Shown: positions 53,340 through 62,141, counted from the stretch's first letter. The stretch: DNA of 64,000 nucleotides from Rhizobiaceae bacterium (GCA_019635755.1 JAHBYW010000008.1:1-64000); one strand, 5' to 3'. The notes: generated from the sequence alone by a model not told the origin. A program made the numbers and translations.

Positions 53340-54107
53340 CTAGCGCACGGTCCGGATCAAAGCGCCGCCGGGCACACGCTCCAGCGCCTTCTCGTGATGC
53401 AGCGCCAGGCGCAGATTTCGTGCGGCAAGGCGTGCGTGCTCCTGCATGATCGCCTCGGCGCGCGCGCCTTCGTGATTGGCGATCGCCTCGACGACGCATC
53501 GGTGCTGGTCCTGCGCGACGTAGAGGATCCGGTGCGACTCCGGCATGACGGACTGGGCCATGACGAAGCCGCTCGGCGACGCGAACGGCAGCGATACCGC
53601 GCGGTCGATCTGACGCTTCAGCGTGGGGCTTTCCGCGAGGTCGATGATCAGCGCGTGCAGGCGTGCATTGGCGGCGACATAAGCGGAGAAGCCGTCCTCC
53701 GTGCCAATCGCGGCGTCAACCACCTCGTCGAGTTCGCGCAGGCACGCATGCAGCGGCCCGAGCCGCGACGCCGAGCCGCGCTCGGCGGCGAGCCGCGCCG
53801 CCAGCCCTTCCAGCGCGCCGCGGACCTCGATGGAGTCGAATACGTCCTGCTGGGAGAAGGATTTGACCGAGAAGCCGCCGGACGGGATTGTCTCGACCAG
53901 TCCTTCCTCCGCCAGGCGCTGCAGCGCGGCGCGGATCGGCGTGCGCGAAATGCCGGTGCGGTCCGCGACGGACAGTTCCGAGATGCGCTTGCCGGGCGCC
54001 AGTTCACCCGCGAGGATCAGTTCGCGGATGGCCAGCAACGCCTTCACCGAGCGGGAGCGATTGCTCTCGGCGTCGTCTTCGGTGGGGAATGCCGCGATGC
54101 GAGCCAT
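53340..54107 (-). CDS. GntR-family transcriptional regulator (FCD subfamily)
   Basis: This 255-residue protein has a winged-helix domain (about 20-84, LAPGKRISELSVADRTGISR and TPIRAALQRLAEEGLVE) and a helical FCD ligand-binding domain (about 90-220) that in this family binds a carboxylic acid with a metal. It is the first gene of the minus-strand aromatic cluster, so it probably represses that operon, itself and possibly the divergent ABC transporter. I chose the ATG at 54107; upstream starts would include operator-like DNA. Two TGYATACA sites lie in the 380-base region ahead of it. Confidence 0.87.
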   Translation of the reverse strand: MARIAAFPTEDDAESNRSRSVKALLAIRELILAGELAPGKRISELSVADRTGISRTPIRAALQRLAEEGLVETIPSGGFSVKSFSQQDVFDSIEVRGALEGLAARLAAERGSASRLGPLHACLRELDEVVDAAIGTEDGFSAYVAANARLHALIIDLAESPTLKRQIDRAVSLPFASPSGFVMAQSVMPESHRILYVAQDQHRCVVEAIANHEGARAEAIMQEHARLAARNLRLALHHEKALERVPGGALIRTVR

Positions 54108-54137
54108 GGTTGCGCCGGTCTTTCGCACGAGTATCGA

Positions 54138-54153
54138 ATGCAGATTGTATGCA
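54138..54153. promoter_or_regulatory. GntR operator candidate near the regulator gene
   Basis: TGTATGCA (54146-54153; TGCATACA on the other strand) with a flanking ATGCA at 54138-54142 lies about 31-46 bases before the gntR start. It matches the TGTATACA element at 54416 in seven of eight positions. FCD regulators such as VanR use TTGTATACAA-like sites (recall). Confidence 0.45.
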
Positions 54154-54395
54154 ACTTTGTGTTTGGCGGCCTCGTTTGTCAAGCGCGCGGTCCTCGTATG
54201 GCCGCCGAACGACATGCGCCATCCACCGAAAATGCGGGGACAGGACGGGTTTCGCGGCGGCAGGCTGCAATGGCGCCGAGCTGCGGAGCCCAGATCGTCG
54301 CTCGCAAAGGTCCGGCAACCTTGTAGACGAAGGCGGACGGCTGCCCGCTCAGGCGCGACGTGCCGTACCGTCACGACGAATTTGGAACCGGCCTC

Positions 54396-54423
54396 TTGGC
54401 TTGGTCCGGAACACCTGTATACA
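54396..54423 (+). promoter_or_regulatory. Predicted promoter and operator of the ABC-transporter operon
   Basis: TTGGCT (54396-54401) and TATACA (54418-54423) are spaced by 16 bases. The -10 element lies within the palindrome TGTATACA (54416-54423), so a GntR protein bound there would block RNA polymerase. The start codon is 65 bases downstream. Confidence 0.45.
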
Positions 54424-54487
54424 TTGATCGTGCAAGTCGCGCCGTGCCGCGGTTTTCCGCCCGGTACGGCTTAAGGGAGGAATTCAG

Positions 54488-55666
54488 ATGTTCAAGAAGA
54501 CAGCGCTCGCGGCGCTCGGTCTCGGTCTCGCACTGTCGACCAGCGCCTACGCTCAGGAAACCATCAAGGTCGGGCTCATCCTGCCCTATTCGGGTCCGTT
54601 CGCCGATGCGGCCAACCAGCTCGAGGCCGGCGTCAATCTCTACGTGGCCAAGCATGGCGATACGGTCGCCGGCAAGAAGATCGAGTTCATCCGCAAGGAC
54701 ACCGGCGGCCCGAACCCCGACGTTGCCAAGCGTCTGGCGCAGGAACTGGTCGTGCGCGACGGCGTCGACATCATCGCCGGCTTCGCGCTGACGCCGGAGG
54801 CGCTGGGCGCCGCGGACGTCGCCACCGAGGCCAAGAAGATGATGGTGGTGATGAACGCCGCAACTTCGGTCGTGACCGAGAAGTCGCCCTACATCGTGCG
54901 CACCTCCGTCACCATTCCGCAGGTGAACTACGTGTTCGGCAAGTGGGTGGCGGAGAAGGGCGGCGTCAAGCAGGCCTATACGCTGGTTGCCGACTACGGC
55001 CCGGGCCTCGACGCCGAGAAGTCGTTCGCCAAGGGCTTCACCGAGGCGGGCGGCACGATTGTCGGCGCCGACAAGACCCCAGTTGCCAATCCGGATTTCT
55101 CCGCCTTCGTGCAGCGCGTCGCCGACGCCAAGCCGGAAGCGGTCTACATCTTCATCCCGGGCGGCGCGCAGCCGGCCGCGATGGGCAAGGCGCTGGCCGA
55201 CCGCGGGCTCACCCCGCCGAACGTCAAGCTGTTCGGGCAGGGCGAACTCACGCATCCGGAAGCGCTGGAGAGCATGGGCGACACCGCCAACGGCATCATC
55301 ACCACGTTCCACTACACGCTGGAGCGCGACGATCCGATGAACAAGGAGTTCGTCGACGGCTACCACGCGGCCAACAATGGCCGCAGCCCCGACCTGTTCT
55401 CGATCGGCGGCTACGACGGCATGCATCTCATCTACGAGACGCTGAAGAAGACCAATGGCGACGCCTCGGGCGACGCGCTGGTGGAAGCGGCGAAGGGCAT
55501 GGCCTGGCAGAGCCCGCGCGGGCCGATGTCGATCGACCCCGAGACCCGCGACGTGGTGCAGACCGTCTACATCCGCGAAGTTCAGAAGGTCGGCGACAAG
55601 CTTCAGAACGTCATCATCGACCAGATCGCGGATGTGAAGGACCCGAACCACGGCGCCGCGCAGTAG
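54488..55666 (+). CDS. ABC transporter substrate-binding protein, branched-chain-amino-acid/aromatic type
   Basis: This 392-residue periplasmic protein has a signal peptide (MFKKTALAALGLGLALSTSA, cleavage at A-Y-A-Q) and a type-I periplasmic-binding fold starting IKVGLILPYSGPFADAANQL. Typical Leu/Ile/Val-BP segments are NAATSVVTEKSPYIVRTS and GQGELTHPEALESMGDTANG. Many homologues bind aromatic acids rather than amino acids. Its position, divergent from the ligM-gal operon and sharing an operator motif with it, suggests uptake of the methoxylated aromatic or a related acid. A GGAGGA ribosome-binding site precedes the ATG. Confidence 0.9.
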   Translation: MFKKTALAALGLGLALSTSAYAQETIKVGLILPYSGPFADAANQLEAGVNLYVAKHGDTVAGKKIEFIRKDTGGPNPDVAKRLAQELVVRDGVDIIAGFALTPEALGAADVATEAKKMMVVMNAATSVVTEKSPYIVRTSVTIPQVNYVFGKWVAEKGGVKQAYTLVADYGPGLDAEKSFAKGFTEAGGTIVGADKTPVANPDFSAFVQRVADAKPEAVYIFIPGGAQPAAMGKALADRGLTPPNVKLFGQGELTHPEALESMGDTANGIITTFHYTLERDDPMNKEFVDGYHAANNGRSPDLFSIGGYDGMHLIYETLKKTNGDASGDALVEAAKGMAWQSPRGPMSIDPETRDVVQTVYIREVQKVGDKLQNVIIDQIADVKDPNHGAAQ

Positions 55667-55714
55667 TCGCGGTTCCGGCTTGACGAATGCGCGAACTGGC
55701 CGGTTACTGACGCC

Positions 55715-56578
55715 GTGATCAGCCAGTTCGCCATCGTCCTGTTCGACGGATTCGCTTTCGGGATGCTCCTGTTCGTCCTGTCGGTGGGTCTGTCGGTGAC
55801 CATGGGGCTGATGAACTTCATCAACCTCGCGCACGGCGCCTTCGGCATGCTTGGCGGATACGTCGCGGTGACGCTGATGCGCCAGATGGGCATGCCGTTC
55901 CTTGCGGCACTGCCCTGTGCCTTCTTCGCAGCCGCGCTGCTCAGCATCGTGCTGGAACGAACACTCTTCCGGCGGCTCTACCGGGCCGGAGAGCTCAACC
56001 AGGTGCTCTTCACCATCGGGTCGGTGTTCGTGGCGGCGGCGGTCGCGACCTATGTGTTCGGCACCGTCCAGCAGGTCATCCCGATGCCCTCCTGGCTGCG
56101 CGGCTCGGTGGAGGTGCTCGGGCTGAGGCTCAACGTCTACCGCATCTTCATCATCGCGGTGGCGCTGGCGGTCACCGCGCTGCTGGTCTTCGGGCTCGAG
56201 CGCACGCGGCTTGGCGCGCAGGTGAGGGCGGCCGTCGACAACCAGCGCGTCGCGCAGGGGCTCGGCATGGACGTCGAGCGCATCTTTGCCGTCACCTTCG
56301 CGCTGGGCAGCGGTCTTGCCGGGCTTGGCGGGGCGCTCGCCGTCGAGATCGTCGGCCTCGACCCGTCCTTCGGCTTCCATTACCTCGTTTATGTGCTGAT
56401 CGTCGTCGCCGTGGGCGGCCTGGGATCGGTCACGGGCTCCTTCGTCGGGGCTGCTCTGCTCGGGATCGGCGATGTGGCGGGCAAATATTTCATGCCGGAG
56501 GTGGGTTCGTTTCTGATCTACCTCATCATGGTGGCGATCCTGTTCGTGAAGCCGCTCGGCCTGTTCGGGAAGCGGTGA
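55715..56578 (+). CDS. livH: ABC transporter permease, LivH type
   Basis: This 287-residue inner-membrane permease has about eight hydrophobic spans. It carries the LivH pattern VTMGLMNFINLAHGAFGMLG (residues 29-48) and QGLGMDVERIFAVTFALGSG. The start is GTG at 55715, 48 bases after the binding-protein gene. It pairs with the LivM-type permease at 56766; a 187-base gap with a palindromic repeat separates the two. Confidence 0.93.
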   Translation: MISQFAIVLFDGFAFGMLLFVLSVGLSVTMGLMNFINLAHGAFGMLGGYVAVTLMRQMGMPFLAALPCAFFAAALLSIVLERTLFRRLYRAGELNQVLFTIGSVFVAAAVATYVFGTVQQVIPMPSWLRGSVEVLGLRLNVYRIFIIAVALAVTALLVFGLERTRLGAQVRAAVDNQRVAQGLGMDVERIFAVTFALGSGLAGLGGALAVEIVGLDPSFGFHYLVYVLIVVAVGGLGSVTGSFVGAALLGIGDVAGKYFMPEVGSFLIYLIMVAILFVKPLGLFGKR

Positions 56579-56584
56579 TGTCTC

Positions 56585-56736
56585 CGCTCTACGTTGCCCC
56601 CCTCTGTCCTGCCGGACATCTCCCCCACGGATGGGGAGATTGGCCGGCCGCCTGGGTTTCGCAAGTCGTCCAGGCTGCTGATCTCCCCCCGTGTGGGGGA
56701 GATGTCCGGCAGGACAGAGGGGGGCAACGTAGAGCG
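56585..56736. repeat. Near-perfect 43-nt inverted repeat inside the ABC-transporter operon
   Basis: Arms at 56585-56627 and 56693-56736 are nearly exact reverse complements, with CGCTCTACGTTGCCCCCCTC at the outer end and an ACATCTCCCC block inward. The spacer contains a smaller dyad. It lies between the livH- and livM-type genes on the transcribed strand, so the mRNA would form a very stable hairpin. Confidence 0.88.
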
Positions 56737-56765
56737 CGAACCATGTCGGTATCGGGTTATCGCCG

Positions 56766-57755
56766 ATGACCAATGCCGCGTTGACCCCCGACCCCCACGC
56801 CTGGCTGAAGGCCCGCGGCCGCTGGTCGCCGTTCGAGATCGCGTTCTGGGCAGCAACCTTGCTGCCGTTCTTCTTCTTCCCGAGCTATCTGCCGCTGGCC
56901 AGCCAGATCGCGATCGCGGCGCTCTTCGCCATCTCCGTCGACCTCGTTCTCGGCTATGCCGGCATCGTGACGCTCGGCCATGCGATGTTCTTCGGCATCG
57001 GCGCCTATGCCGCCGGCATCATCAGCAGCCGGTACGGCTGGACCGAACCGTTGACGGGGCTGCTCTTCGCCGGCCTTGTCGCGGGTGCCGTCGGCTTCAT
57101 CGCCAGCTTCCTGATCGTGCGCGTCCAGCACCTGGCGCTGCTGATGATCACTCTCGGTCTCGGCCTGCTGACCTACGAGCTGGCGAACGCGATGAGCTGG
57201 CTGACAGGCGGCACCGACGGGCTGATGGGCATCGACATTGCGCCGATCTTCGGCGTGTTCAACTTCGACCTGTGGGGCCGGACCGCCTACGCCTATTCGC
57301 TGGCCGGCCTGTTCGTCGGCTTCCTGCTCAGCCGGCGCATCGTGCACTCGTCCTTCGGGCTGGCGCTGCGGGGCGTGCGCGAGAACGTGAGGCGGATGCC
57401 GGCCATCGGGTCGGAACACAGGGTCCATCTCCAGAAGATCTATACGATCTCCGCCGCGCTGGCCGGCATCGCCGGCGCGCTGCTGACGCAGACGACCGAG
57501 ACCGCGTCGCTGCAGACGCTCAATTTCGAGCGCTCGGCCGACGTGGTGGTGATGCTCATCCTCGGTGGCACGGGGCGGCTGTACGGCGGCATCCTGGGTG
57601 CGGCGATCTTCATGATCGCGCGCGACCAGCTCGCCGGCATCAATCCGCAGTACTGGTATTTCTGGATCGGCTTCCTGCTCATGCTGGTCGTCCTCACCAT
57701 GCCGAAGGGAATCCTCGGCGGTCTCGCCCGGCTGGCCGGCAGGCGCGACGAATGA
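56766..57755 (+). CDS. livM: ABC transporter permease, LivM type
   Basis: This 329-residue permease has about ten membrane spans and the LivM signature IVTLGHAMFFGIGAYAAGII followed later by VRENVRRMPAIGSEHRVHLQ and VMLILGGTGRLYGGILGAAI. Its stop overlaps the start of the LivG-type ATPase gene by four bases. The ATG at 56766 is preceded by a palindromic repeat rather than a clear ribosome-binding site. Confidence 0.92.
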   Translation: MTNAALTPDPHAWLKARGRWSPFEIAFWAATLLPFFFFPSYLPLASQIAIAALFAISVDLVLGYAGIVTLGHAMFFGIGAYAAGIISSRYGWTEPLTGLLFAGLVAGAVGFIASFLIVRVQHLALLMITLGLGLLTYELANAMSWLTGGTDGLMGIDIAPIFGVFNFDLWGRTAYAYSLAGLFVGFLLSRRIVHSSFGLALRGVRENVRRMPAIGSEHRVHLQKIYTISAALAGIAGALLTQTTETASLQTLNFERSADVVVMLILGGTGRLYGGILGAAIFMIARDQLAGINPQYWYFWIGFLLMLVVLTMPKGILGGLARLAGRRDE

Positions 57756-58513
57756 CGGCCGCCGAGCCCGTTCTCGCCACGGAGGCGCTGCAGAAGAGCT
57801 TCGGCCAGCTCCAGGTCGCGCGCGACGTGACGCTGTCGCTGCCGCGCGGCGCGCGGCACGCGCTGATCGGCCCGAATGGGGCGGGCAAGACCACGCTCAT
57901 CAACCTGATTACCGGGCAGCTGACGCCCGATTCAGGTCGGATCGTGCTTGGCGGCGAGGACGTCACCCGCACGCCGGTCGCTGCCCGCGTACGCAGGGGC
58001 CTGGCGCGGACATTCCAGATCAACACGCTGTTCCCGGACCTGACGCCGCTGGAATCCGTCACCCTCGCGATCCTCGAGCGGGAGGGTGCGGCCGGACGGT
58101 TCTGGTCGAATATCGCTACGCACAGCGGCGCGATCGACGAGGCATTCGACATCCTGACCCGCCTGCGGCTCGCGGATGTCGCGACGCGGCCGACACGCAC
58201 GCTGCCCTACGGCCAGCAGCGCCTCCTGGAGATCGCGCTGGCGCTGGCGACGCGGCCGAAGGTGCTGCTGCTCGACGAGCCCGCAGCCGGCGTTCCGAAG
58301 GACGAGAGCGCGGTGCTGTTCAACGTGATCGCGCAGTTGCCCGACGACATATCGGTTCTCTTCATCGAGCACGACATGGACATCGTGTTCTCCTTCGCCA
58401 GCCGCATCATCGTGCTGGTGGCGGGCGGCGTGCTGCTCGAGGCCGAGCCGTCGGTTGTGCGCAACGACGCGCGGGTCCGCGAGGTGTATCTGGGGCAGGG
58501 CACGCATGGCTGA
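57752..58513 (+). CDS. livG: ABC transporter ATP-binding protein, LivG type
   Basis: This 253-residue ATPase has Walker A GPNGAGKTT (about residues 34-42), the segment ARTFQINTLFPDLTPLESVT typical of LivG, a signature loop reading LPYGQQRLLEIALALA, and Walker B VLLLDEPAAGV. The signature LPYGQ replaces the canonical LSGGQ, which is common in LivG. It overlaps livM upstream and the LivF-type gene by eight bases downstream. Confidence 0.93.
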   Translation: MTAAEPVLATEALQKSFGQLQVARDVTLSLPRGARHALIGPNGAGKTTLINLITGQLTPDSGRIVLGGEDVTRTPVAARVRRGLARTFQINTLFPDLTPLESVTLAILEREGAAGRFWSNIATHSGAIDEAFDILTRLRLADVATRPTRTLPYGQQRLLEIALALATRPKVLLLDEPAAGVPKDESAVLFNVIAQLPDDISVLFIEHDMDIVFSFASRIIVLVAGGVLLEAEPSVVRNDARVREVYLGQGTHG

Positions 58514-59216
58514 GCCGCTGCTGGAGTTTCGCGATGTCCGCGCCGGCTATGGCGAGGCCGTGGTGCTGGACGGCGTGTCGTTCGCGCTGCCGGTCGGCGG
58601 GAGCCTCGCTGTGCTCGGCCGCAACGGCGTTGGCAAGACGACGCTGCTGCTGACGGCCATGGGCTTCGTGCCGCTGATGCGCGGCGCCGTGCTGTTCGGC
58701 GGCCGGGACATTTCGCGGCTGCCGCCGCACAAGCGCGCGCTCCTCGGGTTGGGCTGGGTGCCACAGGAGCGCGAAATATTCCCTTCGCTCAGCGTCGAGG
58801 AGAACCTGACGGTCACGGCACGCCCCGGCCGGTGGGGTCTCGACGCGCTTTACGGCCTGTTCCCACGTCTCAGGGAGCGCCGCGGCAATATGGGCAACCA
58901 GCTTTCCGGCGGCGAGCAGCAGATGCTCGCCATCGCGCGCACGCTTTCCACCAATCCGTCCCTCCTGCTGCTGGACGAGCCGCTGGAAGGGCTGGCGCCG
59001 ATCATCGTCGAGGAACTCACCGCCGCGATCCGCCGCATGGCGACCGACGAGGGCATCGCGCTGCTGCTGGTGGAGCAGCATGCGCAGATCGCACTTGGGC
59101 TCACCTCCGCTGCGATCGTGCTCGAGCGTGGTGTCGTCGCCCACCGTGCCGCGTCGGCCGCCCTCATGAGCGACGACGCCGCGCTCGACCGCTATCTCGG
59201 CCTCAAACTCGGCTGA
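58506..59216 (+). CDS. livF: ABC transporter ATP-binding protein, LivF type
   Basis: This 236-residue ATPase has Walker A GRNGVGKTT (about 38-46), the segment GWVPQEREIFPSLSVEENLT, signature NQLSGGEQQMLAIARTL and Walker B LLLLDEPLEGLAP. It is the last gene of the transporter operon, overlapping the preceding ATPase gene by eight bases. It is convergent with the first IclR gene 22 bases away. Confidence 0.94.
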   Translation: MAEPLLEFRDVRAGYGEAVVLDGVSFALPVGGSLAVLGRNGVGKTTLLLTAMGFVPLMRGAVLFGGRDISRLPPHKRALLGLGWVPQEREIFPSLSVEENLTVTARPGRWGLDALYGLFPRLRERRGNMGNQLSGGEQQMLAIARTLSTNPSLLLLDEPLEGLAPIIVEELTAAIRRMATDEGIALLLVEQHAQIALGLTSAAIVLERGVVAHRAASAALMSDDAALDRYLGLKLG

Positions 59217-59238
59217 GCGTGGATCGCCGGTCGGGAAA

Positions 59239-60090
59239 TCATGCGCCTTGTCCGTCGTGCGGCGATCCGCTTCGCCGCACCACGCGCTTGACGTTGTAGC
59301 CCAGCCTCGACGACAGCTCGTTGACCGCCTCGAGAACCTGCGTCGCGCAGTCGTTCATGGCGGCGTCGCTGTAGCGCGAGGCCGGCCAGCCGATGGTGAT
59401 CGCGGCGACCGGTTTGCCTGTCCTGTCGAAGATCGGAGCGGCCAGTCCCTTCACGTCGACGGCCGCCGTCTCCTGGGTCGCGGTCGCGAAGCCGCGGCGG
59501 CGGATCGTCGCGATATCGCGCTCGGCCTCCCGGCGCAGCGTGTCGACCAGACCGGCGGCCGCGGCCGGATACGGCTCGGCCATCGCGGCGGCCCTGTTCC
59601 TGGGGTTCAGGAAGGCCAGCATCGCGCGGCCCGTCGCACCTGCGTATAGTGGCGCACTCTCGCCGGTGGCGGCGTTCCAGTGGATCGAGAGCGGACTTGC
59701 CTCCTGAAGGATCTGCACGCAGCGGTTCTGCATGGACACTCCGAGCGCGACCGTCTCGTTGGAATGGTCCCTGAGCTTGCGGATGTAGGGGGCCGCCATG
59801 TGCCTGAGCTCGCTTCCGGGAGCCCCTTCGGACAGCCGCAGCAGACCCGGGCCGAGAACGTAGCGGCCCGTTCCCTTCGCCTGGACGACCATGTCGCGCG
59901 CCGCCAGGGTCTGCAGGAGCCTGTGAACCGTCGCGCGATCGAGGTCGACCATGCGGCCGATCTCGGTCGGGCCCATCGGTGTCTTCTTCTCCGCCAGCGC
60001 GAAGAGGATGCTGGTCGCCCGTTCGACGACCCGGACCGAGGGCGAGGTTCCCTTGCCGGCCCGATCGTCCTCGCCATCCCCGCGCTTCAC
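59239..60090 (-). CDS. IclR-family transcriptional regulator (first of two tandem)
   Basis: This 283-residue protein has a winged-helix domain (about 18-80, VVERATSILFALAEKKTPMG and DLDRATVHRLLQTLAARDMV) and an IclR effector domain (about 90-265, with ESAPLYAGATGRAMLAFLNP and DVKGLAAPIFDRTGKPVAAI). IclR proteins of this kind usually control catabolic genes for aromatic or small organic acids. The start is GTG at 60090; no in-frame ATG is close. It shares several blocks with the next gene, including GRYVLGPGLL and QNRC, so the two are paralogues. It lies 63 bases downstream of that gene. Confidence 0.9.
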   Translation of the reverse strand: MKRGDGEDDRAGKGTSPSVRVVERATSILFALAEKKTPMGPTEIGRMVDLDRATVHRLLQTLAARDMVVQAKGTGRYVLGPGLLRLSEGAPGSELRHMAAPYIRKLRDHSNETVALGVSMQNRCVQILQEASPLSIHWNAATGESAPLYAGATGRAMLAFLNPRNRAAAMAEPYPAAAAGLVDTLRREAERDIATIRRRGFATATQETAAVDVKGLAAPIFDRTGKPVAAITIGWPASRYSDAAMNDCATQVLEAVNELSSRLGYNVKRVVRRSGSPHDGQGA

Positions 60091-60153
60091 GGCGCTACCC
60101 GATGCGCCAGCGCCCGCATTGTCTCGGCTCGGCGATCGCCCAACCGGCCGGCC

Positions 60154-60921
60154 TCACTGCGCATCGTAACCAAGTTGCGCCGAGAGTGCCGAAGCGGCAC
60201 GCAGAAGCGCGTTCTTGGCGCGCTCGAGTTCGGGTCCGGTGAACCGCGAGGTCGGTCCGCAGATGCCGAGCGATGCGACCGGCGCACGGCTGCGGTCGAA
60301 CACCGGCGCTGCGATGCCGGTGGCGTCTGCCGAAAGTTCCTGGACCGCGACCGCGTATCCGGTCTCGCGGATGAGCGGGATCTCCGCCCGGGCCTGTTGG
60401 CGGGCGGCGTCCGCCAGGTGGCCATAGGAGGGCATGTGCGCCTCGGCATATGCGCGTTCGAGTTCCGAGGCCGGCATGAAGGCGAGGATCGCCTTTCCGG
60501 CCGCGCCGGCATAGAGGGGCACGCTGGCGCCGATCTCCGCATTCCAGCGAACCCGGTGCCGGCTGGGCTCCACCGATATGTGCGTGCAGCGGTTCTGCGA
60601 CAGGACGCTCAGCACCGCCGACTCGCCCGACAGGTCGCGCAGGCGCTCCAGGTGCGGCACCGCCAGGTCCTGGATCTGGTTGTCTGGGACGCCTTCGGCC
60701 AAGGCGAGAAGCCCCGGCCCGAGCACGTAGCGCCCGGCCTGCTGCGACGCGATCGCGAGCTTCCGCACCGACAGCGACTGCAGCATGCGATAGACCGTCG
60801 CGCGGTCGATGCCCGTGCGGCGGCTGATCTCGCTGGGCCCGAGCGGTCCCCGCTCCGCCGCGAGGCAGGACAGGACGTCGAGGGCGCGGTGGAGGGTGCG
60901 GACGGCGCCGTCGGCTGCCAT
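60154..60921 (-). CDS. IclR-family transcriptional regulator (second of two tandem)
   Basis: This 255-residue protein has the winged helix GIDRATVYRMLQSLSVRKLA and the effector domain with ASVPLYAGAAGKAILAFMPA and GIAAPVFDRSRAPVASLGIC. I take the ATG at 60921 because family members begin about 15-20 residues before the R-A-L-D-V-L helix. A start at 61074 would add 51 residues and overlap the dipeptidase gene by 31 bases. It may regulate the dipeptidase gene upstream, the divergent MmgE/PrpD gene, or its paralogue. Its spacing suggests that it is transcribed with the dipeptidase gene. Confidence 0.88.
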   Translation of the reverse strand: MAADGAVRTLHRALDVLSCLAAERGPLGPSEISRRTGIDRATVYRMLQSLSVRKLAIASQQAGRYVLGPGLLALAEGVPDNQIQDLAVPHLERLRDLSGESAVLSVLSQNRCTHISVEPSRHRVRWNAEIGASVPLYAGAAGKAILAFMPASELERAYAEAHMPSYGHLADAARQQARAEIPLIRETGYAVAVQELSADATGIAAPVFDRSRAPVASLGICGPTSRFTGPELERAKNALLRAASALSAQLGYDAQ

Positions 60922-61043
60922 CGGCGATGGCTCGGCGTCCGGCCCAGGACCTGCGCCACCCAGCCGGTCCGCAACTCCGAATCGGGGCTCCGCCCGCCGT
61001 CGAAGCTCCTTGTCGGCCCGCGCCGGGGGGAGGTCGAGTGGGC

Positions 61044-62141
61044 TCACGCCGTCGCGCCTGCCGCAGGCTTCCATACCCGCTCGAACAATCGCATGAAGTT
61101 TCCGCCGAGGAAGTTCCGCACCTCGGCCTCACTGAACCCCATTCTCAGAAGTCCTTCGGTGACGTTGGGCAGCTCCGCATTCGATTCCATGCCCTTCGGA
61201 TACTGGAACTTGACCTTGATATACGGAATCCCGTTGATCGTCGTGCTCTTTTCCCAGGTGTTTTCGACGATGGGCGACCACCAATCCTCCATCAGGTCGG
61301 GACCGATGCCGATGCACTCCGGGCCACCCACCTCGGCGATGTGGGCGATCTGGCGCAGCACGTCGTCCAGCGTCGACGTCTCCTTCTTCGTCACCAGGTA
61401 ATGCAGGGCATGGAAGCCGATGACGCCGCCGGAGCGCCCGATCCTGCGGATCAGATCGTCGGGCAGGTTGCGCGGTACGTCGCACAGTGCGCGGGCGTTG
61501 GAATGGGACGCCGTGATGGGATCGCTGCTGATCTCCAGCACGTCCTCCGTGCCCTTGTCAGACAGGTGCGAGACGTCGACGAGGATGCCCAGCCGGTTGC
61601 ATTCCCGGACGACGTTGACGCCGAAATGCGTCAAGCCGGCGCCGCTGCGCTCGCGGATTCCGTCGGCGACCTCGTTGCGCAGGTCGTGCGTCAGTCCGAG
61701 GCAGCGCAGTCCGAGGCGATAGAAGTTGCGCAGGTACGAGATTTCGTTCTGGAGCGGCGAGGCGCCCTCGAAGCAGATCACATAGGCGATCTTGCCGTCG
61801 CGCTTTGCCCGCCGGATATCCTCCGCGGATGTCGCGAGGATGAAGTCCGTCGATTCCTCGAGTTCCGCATGCGTGTGGTCGAGCGCACGCATCGCGCGCT
61901 GCAGGAAGTCCGTGGTCAGCCGCGTCGCCGGCAGATATCCGTAGGGGCCGTCCCCCGCGATGTGGTCGCAGACCACGGTCGCCCCGCCCGCGCGAAGGGT
62001 CGGCAGATGGTGCCTGTCGAGCACGTTGCGTTCGCCGACCTCCCGCCGCCAGTCGACATTGGAAGCGACGAGATCGGTGTGCCCGACCACCACGATCGAA
62101 TCCGCGTGGATGTCACGCGCCATCTTTGCAAAATCGGTCAT
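61044..62141 (-). CDS. Membrane dipeptidase-like amidohydrolase (peptidase M19)
   Basis: This 365-residue TIM-barrel metalloenzyme has the M19 metal motif GHTDL (H21, D23), the bridging glutamate E125 in C-F-E-G-A-S, H192 in D-V-S-H-L-S and H213 in ASHSNARALCDVPRNLPDD. There is no signal peptide, so it is probably cytoplasmic. Catabolic M19 enzymes hydrolyse dipeptides, D-amino-acid conjugates or lactam-like rings; here the substrate is unknown. Two adjacent ATGs exist (62144 and 62141). The second is better spaced from GGAGAGGG. An in-frame start at 62192 is also possible. It is divergent from the MmgE/PrpD gene. Confidence 0.87.
   Translation of the reverse strand: MTDFAKMARDIHADSIVVVGHTDLVASNVDWRREVGERNVLDRHHLPTLRAGGATVVCDHIAGDGPYGYLPATRLTTDFLQRAMRALDHTHAELEESTDFILATSAEDIRRAKRDGKIAYVICFEGASPLQNEISYLRNFYRLGLRCLGLTHDLRNEVADGIRERSGAGLTHFGVNVVRECNRLGILVDVSHLSDKGTEDVLEISSDPITASHSNARALCDVPRNLPDDLIRRIGRSGGVIGFHALHYLVTKKETSTLDDVLRQIAHIAEVGGPECIGIGPDLMEDWWSPIVENTWEKSTTINGIPYIKVKFQYPKGMESNAELPNVTEGLLRMGFSEAEVRNFLGGNFMRLFERVWKPAAGATA

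Larger units (their letters stand above)
54108..54487. other. 380-base divergent control region, no gene seen
   Basis: This stretch separates the GntR gene from the ABC-transporter operon. It holds two operator-like TGYATACA sites (54146-54153 and 54416-54423) and a predicted promoter for the transporter. Between about 54170 and 54380 I see no convincing reading frame, RNA or repeat. Confidence 0.6.

Noticed and set aside
46688-56736. Palindromic elements considered as insertion sequences or mobile-element ends
   Set aside because: The elements are 90-240 bases long, contain no transposase and show no evident target duplications. They fit non-coding palindromic repeat families.
54371-56773. 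Long minus-strand open frame opposite the binding-protein and LivH-type genes
   Set aside because: No recognisable domain, and it is antisense to signal-peptide and membrane-span patterns that are clearly real on the plus strand.
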